Shown one piece after another: positions 35,467 through 44,111 of a DNA stretch of 64,000 nucleotides. The translations under genes were made by a program, and so were the position numbers. The notes beneath the pieces were generated by a model. It had not been told where the DNA came from and made no database searches. It was given only the letters and a program-made list of their open reading frames with translations. Location of the stretch: NCBI RefSeq assembly GCF_003855395.1, contig NZ_CP034015.1:1064001-1128000 (forward strand). Direction: 5' to 3'. The stretch is from Shewanella livingstonensis (GTDB lineage Bacteria > Pseudomonadota > Gammaproteobacteria > Enterobacterales > Shewanellaceae). The first letter of the stretch is position 1. Each line of letters opens with the position of its first letter.

Positions 35467-36126
35467 ATGTCTCATCAAATCATTCAAGATCTTAACAACC
35501 GCTATACTGCAAAAAAATATGACCCAAGCAAACGTATATCTGTTGAAAATATGGACGTGCTAAAAGAAGCAATGCGTTTATCCGCGTCTTCAATTAATGC
35601 ACAACCTTGGAAGTTCATTATTCTTGAAAGTGATAATGCCAAACAACGTTTCCACGATACTTTTGCAAATATGTATCAGTTTAACCAACATCATGCTAAA
35701 GAAGCTTCACACATCATTTTGTTTGCTTTTAACCCTAACTTTACGAAAGAGCAGTATAAAAAAGTGGTTGATGTGGAAGTCAGTTCAGGCCATTTACCTG
35801 CAGAGATGTTTGATAACATGCTCAATGGTGGCTTTACTTTTGCTGAAGTAAACACGGATGAAAATGGTTTTAACGGTTATTGGACTAAGGCACAAACTTA
35901 CCTTGCATTAGGAAATACCTTACACGTACTGGCTCGCTTAGGGATTGACTCTACACCTATGGAAGGTGTTGATTCATCATTGATTGGAGAAGAGTTTAAG
36001 CAAGAGTTAGGTGGTTTTGTATGTGAAACAGCTCTCGTAATGGGTTATCACATGGATGGAGAAGACTATAATCACGGGCTACCTAAGGCTCGTCTAGCAC
36101 TTGAAGATATCTTCACTGTGTTATAA
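35467..36126 (+). CDS. Nitroreductase-family NAD(P)H-dependent oxidoreductase, NfsB-like
   Basis: 219 residues. The start MSHQIIQDLNNRYTAKKYDPSKRIS and SASSINAQPWKFIILES are the FMN-phosphate-binding region of the NfsB/FRase I group (conserved R-Y-x-x-K-x-Y-D and S-S-x-N-x-Q-P-W). TYLALGNTLHVLARLGIDSTPMEG is the second FMN contact. It should reduce nitroaromatics, quinones or flavins using NAD(P)H as a homodimer; the physiological substrate is unknown. ATG chosen over a longer frame because the protein then matches the family N-terminus. Single gene among remnants of mobile elements. Confidence 0.87.
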   Translation: MSHQIIQDLNNRYTAKKYDPSKRISVENMDVLKEAMRLSASSINAQPWKFIILESDNAKQRFHDTFANMYQFNQHHAKEASHIILFAFNPNFTKEQYKKVVDVEVSSGHLPAEMFDNMLNGGFTFAEVNTDENGFNGYWTKAQTYLALGNTLHVLARLGIDSTPMEGVDSSLIGEEFKQELGGFVCETALVMGYHMDGEDYNHGLPKARLALEDIFTVL

Positions 36127-36256
36127 GTCATTATCCTATTGTTGTAAAGTTAACTCATTAACAAACGATTGATACAATAACAAAGGTCGAGATTGTAATT
36201 TGAAAATACTTATTAGGGTATTCAAGTCACAAGGGTGTCGGCCTTTAAGTTAGTGT

Positions 36257-36379
36257 TAAAAAAAGCCTGTAAATAATGTTGTGTAACTGCTTTTCAATCA
36301 GCACCCTATAGGGGCAATGGAAGGTAGAACATGAATAAACAAGAATGAGAAGCTTTTGCCAAACAAGCAGCCAAATACT
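36257..36379 (+). pseudogene. Remnant of an IS256-family insertion sequence (left end)
   Basis: ATG at 36331 reads MNKQE-stop-EAFAKQAAK, matching the opening of IS256-type transposases (MNKQEWEAFAKQAAK) with the Trp codon changed to a stop. The preceding bases (GCCTGTAAATAATGTTGTGT) look like the terminal region of such elements. Nothing of the rest of the transposase is present. Confidence 0.5.
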
Positions 36380-36462
36380 AATAACATGACTACCCATGAT
36401 TGTTGGCTAAATATCAAACAATAAATTACGCTTTATTTCCTTTTTTAACAGGGTAAATAAAG

Positions 36463-36624
36463 ATGGCTAGACCCAGACAGGCAATCGTTAGCCTAGAAGA
36501 TACGCCTTCTCCTGCAAATAGAAAGTTGTCACTGTTGTTCGTGGGTGGTTTGTAAGGTATTTTTATGTGGGATTGATAAATCTACAGGTGAAAACTTTGA
36601 GCATCGGCATGAGTGGGTGGAGTA
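36463..36624 (+). pseudogene. N-terminal remnant of a second RAYT
   Basis: MARPRQAIVSLEDTPS and the following bases closely parallel the start of the pseudogene at 33789, with the same kind of frameshift after TP, then F-E-H-R-H-E-W. It ends abruptly before the HUH region. The ~65 bp upstream also match those upstream of the first copy (TGGCTAAATATCAAACAATA). Confidence 0.8.
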
Positions 36625-36665
36625 ACGTGGTTATAAATGGCTTAGTTTCATTTGCATTTTAGAGA

Positions 36666-37325
36666 TTATTGCATTTTTTTATGTAAAGGTTTTTTTTCAC
36701 TAAACAATGCTGAAGGTAGTGTTACATTAGGTGCTAAAAAGAAATCCTCATCGATAGTATTACCAGAGAAAAGCTCCGCAATAAGTTCATCGCCCTTAAA
36801 AACATCAATTGATATGCCGCGACCCATACCGCCAGAAATACCGACATAATAATAGTATGCACCGTTACTAAAAAATAAAATATCCTTTCCCAATCGGCCT
36901 ATCTGTTGATAATACCTGCCAAACGGCAGCTCAGTAGTCGTTTGGTTTTCAAGCGTGACAGTATCGCCGTTACCGTAGCGATAACTTAAATATGAATTGT
37001 CTTTAGCCAAGCACATTGACAACCTGTTGTTGGTAGGCGTCAGCTTATAAGCTATACCTTTGCTGGGATTACGTTCAATCTTATTTATCTTAGTGTTAAT
37101 GTAGGTTACTTCATTTGCTTTGCAGTATGTAGAAACGTTCTCTGAGATCTGATCAACAATAATCAATTGAGCGACATTATTCACCTTTTCAACTTCAATA
37201 CTGTTAATTTCAGCAGTGTTCATCTCTATTTTTGTCGCTAGAGCACTCTCGGAAGAAGTTGCAGTTTTATTATCACAGGCTGTTAAAATTAAGACACATA
37301 AAGTCGCTTGTGTTAAACGTTTCAT
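36666..37325 (-). CDS. Putative lipoprotein of unknown function
   Basis: 219 residues. The N-terminus MKRLTQATLCVLILTACDNK is a lipoprotein signal with lipobox LTAC, so the mature protein should be lipid-anchored in the envelope. The rest is soluble and Asn/Thr-rich: IEMNTAEINSIEVEKVNNVAQLIIVDQ, then GIAYKLTPTNNRLSMCLAKDNSYLSYRYGNGDTV, GRLGKDILFFSNGAYYYYVGISGGMGRGISIDVF. No family recognised. The ATG is chosen two codons inside a TTG-started frame. Its leader contains three 15-bp tandem repeats. Confidence 0.75.
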   Translation of the reverse strand: MKRLTQATLCVLILTACDNKTATSSESALATKIEMNTAEINSIEVEKVNNVAQLIIVDQISENVSTYCKANEVTYINTKINKIERNPSKGIAYKLTPTNNRLSMCLAKDNSYLSYRYGNGDTVTLENQTTTELPFGRYYQQIGRLGKDILFFSNGAYYYYVGISGGMGRGISIDVFKGDELIAELFSGNTIDEDFFLAPNVTLPSALFSEKKPLHKKMQ

Positions 37326-37335
37326 ATTCAAAAAA

Positions 37336-37380
37336 ATCCACCTAAAATAAATCCACCTAAAATAAATCCATCTAAAATAA
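37336..37380. repeat. 15-bp tandem repeat, three copies, upstream of the lipoprotein gene
   Basis: Units ATCCACCTAAAATAA at 37336, 37351 and 37366 (one substitution in the third). It begins 11 bp upstream of the ATG and extends through the probable ribosome-binding and promoter region of the leftward gene. Read on the minus strand, each unit carries AGGTGG, so ribosome-binding sequence is repeated. Confidence 0.9.
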
Positions 37381-37916
37381 ATCTATATTAACGGTTAATA
37401 ATAAATTAAGCACGCAATAATAAGCGCTGAGAGAGTGTCTGTTAACTTCATTATTAGCTTTAAAGTTGGATTATTACATCAACTATGTTGCTTGATTGTA
37501 TTAGAACTGCCGATTATTAGCATTCAAAACTGCCACTAAAGAACCTTTAAATTAACCATCAATTATTCAAAAATAAAAAGGGATCTTTGAGAAAATGGTC
37601 ATTAAAAAAGTAGTTTCTTAGGTTGTTTAAAGTGTTAAAAAAACATAGACCTATCTTTGTCCAATAACATGGCCATATATGGCTTAGTTTCATGTAAATT
37701 AATTAATAATAGAACTTGTAATGGGCTGGAAATGTATCATTTCCCTGTATATTTTACTTCATAATGATCAATATTAACCAAAAGTGTTAAATAAGCTACC
37801 TACTATCGTCACGTAATAATGAAAGAAGAGTCTTTTTAAAACATCTAGTAAATTGCCATTAAAACACGTAACTTAACTATTAATAGTAATATTTATAATT
37901 CACAAAGGGGGCTTTC
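37381..37916. other. Divergent intergenic region
   Basis: About 536 bp, AT-rich, no coding frame supported. It should hold promoters for the leftward lipoprotein gene and the rightward M24 peptidase gene. GGCTTAGTTTCAT occurs again at 37681. Confidence 0.5.
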
Positions 37917-39257
37917 TTGCGCTTGTTTAATTGGGTTTTTTTAACAATTCTAGTGACTTTTTCTGTAGGTTCATCGGCAACAATTGCAGATGATATATTG
38001 CCTATGCGCGACAGAGCTGAGTTTATTGACAACATACTGGCTAAGCGGGTCGAGCTATTGTTACCCAAATTGATGAATGACCATAAGCTGGATATGTGGA
38101 TAATCATTAGTCGTGAATACAATGAAGACCCTGTAATTAAAACGCTATTACCGGCTACATGGATATCTGCTCGCCGCACAACAATACTGGTATTTGCTCG
38201 TAAAGGTGATGGCAGTGTGGGTGCTTATGCAATAGCACCTTATAACGTTGGTAATGTTTTTGAAAAAGCTTGGGATAAATCAAAACAATCTAATCAATGG
38301 TTGGCTCTTAATGAGTTAATTGAACGCTATCAACCCAATACCATTGGCATTAACCAATCAGACAATTGGGCTCACGCCGATGGCCTCGTCGCAACAGATA
38401 AAGAAAACTTGTTAGTTTATTTACCCGAAAAATATAAAACAAAAATTGTTTCAGCGGAGCCTGTCGCCGTAGGATGGCTGGAACAAAGAATACCTGAAGA
38501 AATTGCCGTTTATAAAGACATCGTAAAATTGGCGCATGCAATAATCGCTGAAGCGTTTTCAAATAAAGTCATCACGCCTGGAAAAACAACAACTGACGAT
38601 GTAGTTTGGTGGCTTAGAGAGCGTATTGTTGAACTAAGACTGCAAACCTGGTTTCATCCAAGTGTATCAATTCAGCGTAGTGATGATGTTGTCTTGGAGC
38701 ACGAGTCGAGTGCTACCCATGACAATGGTAAGCAAATTATTTTACCGGGCGATCTACTGCATGTTGATTTTGGTATAACCTATTTACGTTTAAATACCGA
38801 TACGCAACAGCATGCTTATGTACTCAAACCTGGCGAAAGCGAAGCACCACAATATTTACAAAAGGCGCTGTTATCAGGCAACAAACTACAAGATATATTT
38901 ACCGGACAGTTTTCAGCAGGCCTTACTGGTAACCAAGTGTTAAAACGTTCTCGTGAACTTGCTATTTCACAAGGATTAAAACCAACAATATATACGCATC
39001 CGCTGGGTTATCATGGTCATGCGGCTGGTACAACACTTGGCATGTGGGATTCGCAAGACGGTGTTTCTGGCGATGGTGATTACCCATTACATCTAAACAC
39101 GGCCTATTCTATTGAGTTGAACAACGCCATTTTTATTGAACAATGGAAAAAAGAAATCAGAATCATGCTAGAAGAAGATGCTATTTTTGACCAATCGGGT
39201 GTTTGGTATTTAAATGGTAGGCAAACCGCGTTTTTACTGATTAAACCTAATCAGTAA
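37917..39257 (+). CDS. M24-family metallopeptidase, Xaa-Pro aminopeptidase-like, exported
   Basis: 446 residues. A signal peptide is visible (LFNWVFLTILVTFSVGSSATIA). The N-terminal creatinase-like domain runs to ~190 (MNDHKLDMWIIISREYNEDP). The C-terminal pita-bread domain has all metal ligands in order: HVDFG and NTDTQQH (two Asp), HPLGYHGHAAG (His), SIELNN and LEEDAIF (two Glu). It should cleave an N-terminal residue preceding proline, in the periplasm. The start is TTG, supported by AAAGGGGG a few bases upstream; no ATG gives the signal peptide. Confidence 0.85.
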   Translation: MRLFNWVFLTILVTFSVGSSATIADDILPMRDRAEFIDNILAKRVELLLPKLMNDHKLDMWIIISREYNEDPVIKTLLPATWISARRTTILVFARKGDGSVGAYAIAPYNVGNVFEKAWDKSKQSNQWLALNELIERYQPNTIGINQSDNWAHADGLVATDKENLLVYLPEKYKTKIVSAEPVAVGWLEQRIPEEIAVYKDIVKLAHAIIAEAFSNKVITPGKTTTDDVVWWLRERIVELRLQTWFHPSVSIQRSDDVVLEHESSATHDNGKQIILPGDLLHVDFGITYLRLNTDTQQHAYVLKPGESEAPQYLQKALLSGNKLQDIFTGQFSAGLTGNQVLKRSRELAISQGLKPTIYTHPLGYHGHAAGTTLGMWDSQDGVSGDGDYPLHLNTAYSIELNNAIFIEQWKKEIRIMLEEDAIFDQSGVWYLNGRQTAFLLIKPNQ

Positions 39258-39324
39258 AATCTCAATAAATACGACGATAAAAAAGGATGCTTTGGCTTAC
39301 TGGCTAGCATTGTTGATATTGGCA

Positions 39325-40216
39325 TGCGATTAACTTTATCGTTTTTTTACTTTTTTTACTTTTTTTACTCTATTGCGAATCGAATCGAATCGGTTAAGTA
39401 TTTTTTGACTTTATTTTCGCCACAAAAGTAGCAAAATCTAATCCCCATCTATGTGGATTTACTTGGGTAGACAGCAGCCTACTCGATAACAATATTCTCC
39501 CTGCTTGACGATACGATTAGGGTCTAGTCGATAATTAAATGTATGGGGCTGACTCATGTCAATGTTCGGTGCCAACTCAATAAAATCGAGTTGAGGGTCC
39601 ATTACACTCATGGTTGCTTTAGGTGTAAATTGTAAAGCGGTTTGTGATCCAATCAGGGTTTATAATGATTCTATATTGTGTTGTTGTATAAATTGACTTG
39701 AGGCACGCTGAATAGAGCCTCTGACGGGTATTGAATTATCTGGTGCTGAGTTATCGAGTTTGTTGTTTTGATTAACTTTATACAGGCCCTAATACTTATT
39801 TGAGTATCGGAATACTTTTTCTCAGGTAACATGAAGTTATTAATGACGCTAACTTCTCTCATGGTCATGCTTGTCTCTGTTTGAGTTTTGGCAGAGGACA
39901 GCCCAAGACGGGTATTCGAGTGATGACTATTTTGTTGAATATCATCCAAATCATTTGGCTTTGGGAGTGTGTTGATCATTGATTGATACTGCTTTGAACT
40001 CAAAAGATAACTTCTAATTGCTTTGGTCTTAGGTGTTGCTGGTAAGTCTGACGTGCGTTGATCTGTGTCTTGCTCCCAAAATAATGCTATTAAAAATATC
40101 AACATTACATGGATTATTAACGCTATGGCTAACGGCTGAAATAAATCGACTTTATTAGGGTTGTGAACCGATGTCCGACAATACGGTTCCAGTGTATAGA
40201 CTTCTATTACATCCAT
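39325..40216 (-). pseudogene. Decayed paralogue of the TonB-like membrane protein at 51950-52837
   Basis: The first ~120 codons are open and align with the intact paralogue: MDVIEVYTLEPYC, then a membrane helix LAIALIIHVMLIFLIALFWEQDT, KTKAIRSYLLSSKQYQSM and LPKPNDLDDIQ. After frame losses near 39670-39830, the 3' part is still recognisable in other frames (equivalents of LDTLIGSQTAL, SVMDPQLDFIELAPNIDMSQ and the G-x-C-Y-R-V segment). The end is distorted by two microsatellites. The intact version is 295 residues, so about 40% of this one is unreadable. Confidence 0.75.
39342..39390. repeat. Two microsatellites at the 3' end of the pseudogene
   Basis: TTTTTTTAC is repeated three times (39342-39368) and CGAAT three times (39376-39390). 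The corresponding part of the intact paralogue contains neither array. Confidence 0.9.
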
Positions 40217-40725
40217 TTACGTTTTACCTCATTGACTCTTGATTTTTTATCTCACTGTATTGCTTGGCTTTTTTATGGTTAATAAAAGTAAGGTTCATTA
40301 TATTATTTAAATAAAGTCAACAAGGCTCAACCATGATGATGGTCGAATATTTATGTATTAGTTTGGTTTTTAGCTGGCTCGAGTGATTTATAGGCAATGA
40401 ATAATGCCTCGAATCAGATCCGGCTACTTACTGTTTCATTGCTAACTGAGGTAATGGATACAGGCAGGTTAGCCCTCTGTGCTGATAATTCGATAGCAGC
40501 GGTGATTGAAAATATTTTGACTGAATTTAGATCAATAAATGTAAAGCTGTGTAGTAATAATAACATTAGAAATTGAGAGCGGAATAATATCGCTGTTTAG
40601 CTTATAACAAAGCTAGCGTAGAAATTTGTTATTATTATGTCGTGGCACCCTAAGAGAAAATGATTAAAGTCATGGGTGCTATACACAACGTTGGTGTGTG
40701 GTTGCTTGAAGGATACAATCTGCGT
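40217..40725. other. Intergenic region, no gene seen
   Basis: 509 bp between two leftward genes. A GGCACCC/GGGTGCT inverted repeat lies near 40644-40680. Nothing else recognised. Confidence 0.5.
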
Positions 40726-41217
40726 TTATGTCTCTTCCACAGCACTATTTTTTAAGGATTCGGTCGTTTTATCCGTTAAGGTGATGAATAAGCCTGTGAG
40801 TAGGCTCATGCTGTAGCCAAGTGCAGCACCTATAACGAGTGGTGGAATAATAGCTGCGATGTCTGCATTTAACGCGAATGTTATACAGCAGCCAATAAAT
40901 GTACCGGGAATAAAAGCAAAGTTCTTATTACAGGCTTGTAAGCACATCAATGCCGTGACAATGCCAGTTAGTGCATAGCTAATAATGGGGGAACCTAACA
41001 CACCGCTACCCGCAATAATTAACCATCCCCAGAATACACCGGAAAGATTAGTCATCATCGCCATCATCATGCCTTTAGCCCCCGATTCAGTTTGAGCAAA
41101 AAAAGTACTGCAACCAAGAAAGCCAACCCATGTCACTAGATGAAACACATCCGCAAGACCGGCCCAAATAGCCGCCAATAAACCCGCAGAAATTGCAATT
41201 TGCCAACGATGCGCCAT
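40726..41217 (-). CDS. DUF1097 membrane protein
   Basis: 163 residues, five to six hydrophobic segments. The opening ISAGLLAAIWAGLADVFHLVTWVGFLGCSTFFA and the middle LSGVFWGWLIIAGSG are typical of DUF1097 proteins, inner-membrane proteins of unknown function (E. coli YcdZ type). The C-terminus is short and polar. The ATG follows GAGAGG. It is flanked by long non-coding gaps and appears to be a single gene. Confidence 0.82.
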   Translation of the reverse strand: MAHRWQIAISAGLLAAIWAGLADVFHLVTWVGFLGCSTFFAQTESGAKGMMMAMMTNLSGVFWGWLIIAGSGVLGSPIISYALTGIVTALMCLQACNKNFAFIPGTFIGCCITFALNADIAAIIPPLVIGAALGYSMSLLTGLFITLTDKTTESLKNSAVEET

Positions 41218-42038
41218 TGTCGCCTCTCAAAAGATATAATTTAGAACGCTGAGTTCTAAATTTAGCACAATAAACCATCGTTATGCATTCCAGCCTTATA
41301 AAACGCGATCCAGTTCGCAAACAATCGTAACTGCTAATAAAACTAAGCACTATGAAGCTTGATCCGTCGGTGACTCATATGTCAGTTCTACTTTTCTATA
41401 TCATATGCCTATTAACAGTAAAAATAATCATGCTTTACTCATAAAAGTGTGCAAATACATATAAATGCACTCCTATTAAAGTCTTATAGTGATCTTATGA
41501 CTATGTTATTACGGCACGATGCTTTTTTATTTTTTTAAATATCACAGGAGCTGCTGCTCAATATATTTAGGAGATAACGCTTTCTTGTACATTAAAGCTG
41601 AGACGTTTACCGATTAATCCCCAGTTGTACTTTTAAGATTTTATGTGTAGTTAGCGTTGGTCATTTAAGCGGTAAGTTACGGTGGCTATTGAATTAATTT
41701 ATGCCTGGATATAGGTGTTATTTTTATAATATGAAGTATTAATGTCAGCATTTACATACCTCCTCGTGCTACTGTTTTTTGGCTTAGCAACACAAGACTA
41801 AAAATAATTACCAATGAAAAACAGCTGTTTCATTTGAATCACTATGTAAAGCCAATAGGAAAGCCAACATCGTAAGCGGTGTCGTTAATTGGGTTTATTT
41901 GACATAAAGGCTACCGATTAAAGCATCAATGACTTTTTATTATCCGGCGCTTTTTAACCAGTGATAAATTTAGTGGCATATCGATTATGGATATATTTGC
42001 ATTGGTGCGATTGATACTGATACCAATGTACGATGTGA
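41218..42038. other. Long intergenic region, no supported gene
   Basis: 821 bp without a credible gene. A 19-codon frame at 41742-41801 encodes a hydrophobic peptide (MSAFTYLLVLLFFGLATQD), but has only a weak ribosome-binding site, so it is not annotated. The rest is AT-rich with many stops. Confidence 0.5.
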
Positions 42039-42290
42039 TTATTTAAAGCTGACTTTGCCACCCACCATCTTAAAGGCTGGAGCGCCTCTTACTAAGGTGT
42101 CTCTGGCAAATATTTGGCCGCATTCGGGGCAAGTGCAGGGGACTTTAGTATTATCTTCGACAATACGCTCTTTGAAGCATTTGATTAAGGCGCCTTTACC
42201 TCCCTTGCGATACTTAAACAGCTGAGTTTTACATTTAACGCAGAAAATATCGACAGTGCGGGAAGGTCCTTTCTTGTTTGGTTTTGCCAT
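42039..42290 (-). CDS. Small zinc-ribbon protein
   Basis: 83 residues. Two Cys pairs, CVKC (~17-20) and CTCPEC (~53-58), form a likely zinc ribbon. The chain is basic (KYRKGGKGALIKCFKERI) and starts MAKPNKKGPSRTVDIF. It could bind nucleic acid or a protein partner. No signal peptide or membrane helix. Function unknown; small Zn-ribbon proteins like this are common in Shewanella and Vibrio. Single gene. Confidence 0.75.
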   Translation of the reverse strand: MAKPNKKGPSRTVDIFCVKCKTQLFKYRKGGKGALIKCFKERIVEDNTKVPCTCPECGQIFARDTLVRGAPAFKMVGGKVSFK

Positions 42291-42422
42291 TTATTTGGTT
42301 ACTTTAAGATCTGTAAAATACTTTAGTCCATTGTAATGAAAACTGTTGGATTAGGCTAAACGTTGCGATAAATCATTCTCAAACAGAATTGGTTCAGATG
42401 AAATATCCTAATATTTCAATTT

Positions 42423-43086
42423 ATGAAAATGCACAGGCATTGGGATAGTGACTTTTTAACGGTTAAAAACCTTTTGCAGCAAATAGATTCGGAAGTGTGC
42501 AGTTTTTTGAATCTCATTATGATCGATTTCGCCCCTACGGTTCGTCAAAGATGGAGAGAGCAACCTAGACTGGGACAGGGATCTGGTTTGATCTAGCTTC
42601 TCACTTAGTCGATCAGGCCATCAATCTGTTTGGTTTGCCAGAAGCATTAATCGCAAGATGTTTACCGTTACGAGAAGGCGCTTAAACGACAGATTACTTC
42701 CATGTAATACTAAATTTTGACAATCTTGATGTGGCACTTCATGCAAGTTAATTTCAGCGCCCTCAAATATGCGCTTTCGTATTGAGGGCATGCAAGGTAG
42801 TTTTGTTAAATATGGCCCAGCCCCTCAGGAAGAGCAATTAAAAGCGGGTATCACTCCAAATGAATCCTTTTAGGGTGTGGAAACCGTGATAATTATGGCT
42901 GTTTATATTCTTAATCTTCAAGTGAAATTGTCGAGGCAATCGTTGAAACAATGGATGGTTGTTATCAACAATAATATCCAGCAATAGCAATAGCTATAAC
43001 GTTAGGCGGTTGTAATCCTGTTAATCCTGAAGATGCCATCCACGTGTTACGGATACTTGAGTTAGCTAAAATAAGCAGTAATTAGT
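42423..43086 (+). pseudogene. Decayed Gfo/Idh/MocA-type oxidoreductase (C-terminal two-thirds)
   Basis: Across several frames one reads HWDSDFLTVKNLLQQ, FESHYDRFRP, FDLASHLVDQAINLFGLPEAL, TTDYFHVILNFDN, MQGSFVKYGPAPQEEQLKAGI and NPEDAIHVLRILELA. These follow the order of YdgJ-like NAD(P)-dependent sugar/inositol dehydrogenases. The Rossmann domain is missing, and in-frame stops and frameshifts are numerous, so no protein is made. Confidence 0.8.
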
Positions 43087-43155
43087 GGTAAATGGACGAT
43101 GTTATTTTTGGTAATGATTAGCCGCCAAAATTGATGCACAGTGAGCGATTTGTAA

Positions 43156-43530
43156 TCAAGGTGCTTCTACTGCTTTAACCGTTAAACGCTCTTGATTAGA
43201 TAAACGAATTTGAATGCCATCAACAGTGGTTATCTGCTGGGCTTCAATATCTTTTTTACGCACTTTGTAACTGTCTGTCATCGCTTCAATGGGCGATGTA
43301 ATTGTGACTTCAACGACGGTGTTATCGTCATACCAACTCCAGCCCCAATAGCCTGCAGACGCTAACATCGACACCGCAATCATAGTGTAAATAATGACTC
43401 GACTAAAAAGTGGCGATTTTTGTGTATTTGCCATTTCTGTGATGCGATTAACTTTATGTCCTCGTCCACGGCGCAAGTAGACAATAGCGCCAAGTATTAC
43501 CAATATTGTGACTAAAATTTTTGTTAGCAC
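43156..43530 (-). CDS. Hypothetical membrane protein with two helices
   Basis: About 124 residues. Two membrane segments are visible: LTKILVTILVILGAIVYL at the start and VIIYTMIAVSMLASAGYWGW near the middle, with a basic loop between (RRGRGHKVNRITEMANTQ). The C-terminal ~60 residues are soluble (VEVTITSPIEAMTDSYKVRKKDIEAQQITTVDG). The start is a GTG placed after GGTGGAAG; an upstream TTG would overlap that site. No named family recognised. Confidence 0.65.
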   Translation of the reverse strand: MLTKILVTILVILGAIVYLRRGRGHKVNRITEMANTQKSPLFSRVIIYTMIAVSMLASAGYWGWSWYDDNTVVEVTITSPIEAMTDSYKVRKKDIEAQQITTVDGIQIRLSNQERLTVKAVEAP

Positions 43531-44111
43531 GTTATCTTCCACCAATCATTAATTAACCACAATTATACAGTTCATTGAATAATTTAACGTTATCTGGCAC
43601 ACATCAAGCGTGCTAATTAATATTGTCTATTCAGTTGTCAATATAGCCATATACGACCCCAGATGAATCAGAATAATTGTTTACTCATCGAAGGTTCTCT
43701 AGCTAAGGAGCTCGATTTAGTCACAAACACTATCATGTATTGGTGTGACGGTTCTGCTTCAAGGTTGATAAAAATACAGTGCTCATATTTGATGTTACAG
43801 AGATTTGATATGGCACAAATTTGGTATGACAACGATTTAAAAACCCTCTATTAAAGAAACACAAGAGTGTTATCACTTGATGTGCCTGAATTCAAATCAC
43901 TTCATTGCCAAAAAACTCATCGCGAGATGAATTTTGCGTCCAATTGTTATTCATAACTCAAGTTTTAGAGTAAATAATCAATGTTATTTGTAAATGCGAT
44001 TGATAATCGTTGTTATTAGTATTAGCTTGTTTGTCGCTAAATGTTGATAAGTTAAAAGACGCTTATTGTAGAAGCGTGAATATCTTTTATAAATACTAAA
44101 TGGAACATGTA
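43531..44111. other. Regulatory gap upstream of the second iron-uptake operon
   Basis: 581 bp. It contains the Fur box listed separately. A 63-codon frame at 43663-43854 lacks a ribosome-binding site and family features and is not annotated. Confidence 0.5.
43996..44014. promoter_or_regulatory. Fur box upstream of the TonB-dependent receptor
   Basis: GCGATTGATAATCGTTGTT matches the central part of the Fur consensus (GATAATCnTT core) and lies ~97 bp upstream of the receptor start. Confidence 0.65.

Noticed and set aside
41742..41801. 19-codon hydrophobic peptide frame
   Set aside because: Weak ribosome-binding site and no conservation that can be checked here; noted only in the intergenic entry.
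43663..43854. 63-codon plus-strand frame
   Set aside because: No ribosome-binding site, no recognisable domain, in a degraded AT-rich area upstream of a Fur-controlled promoter.
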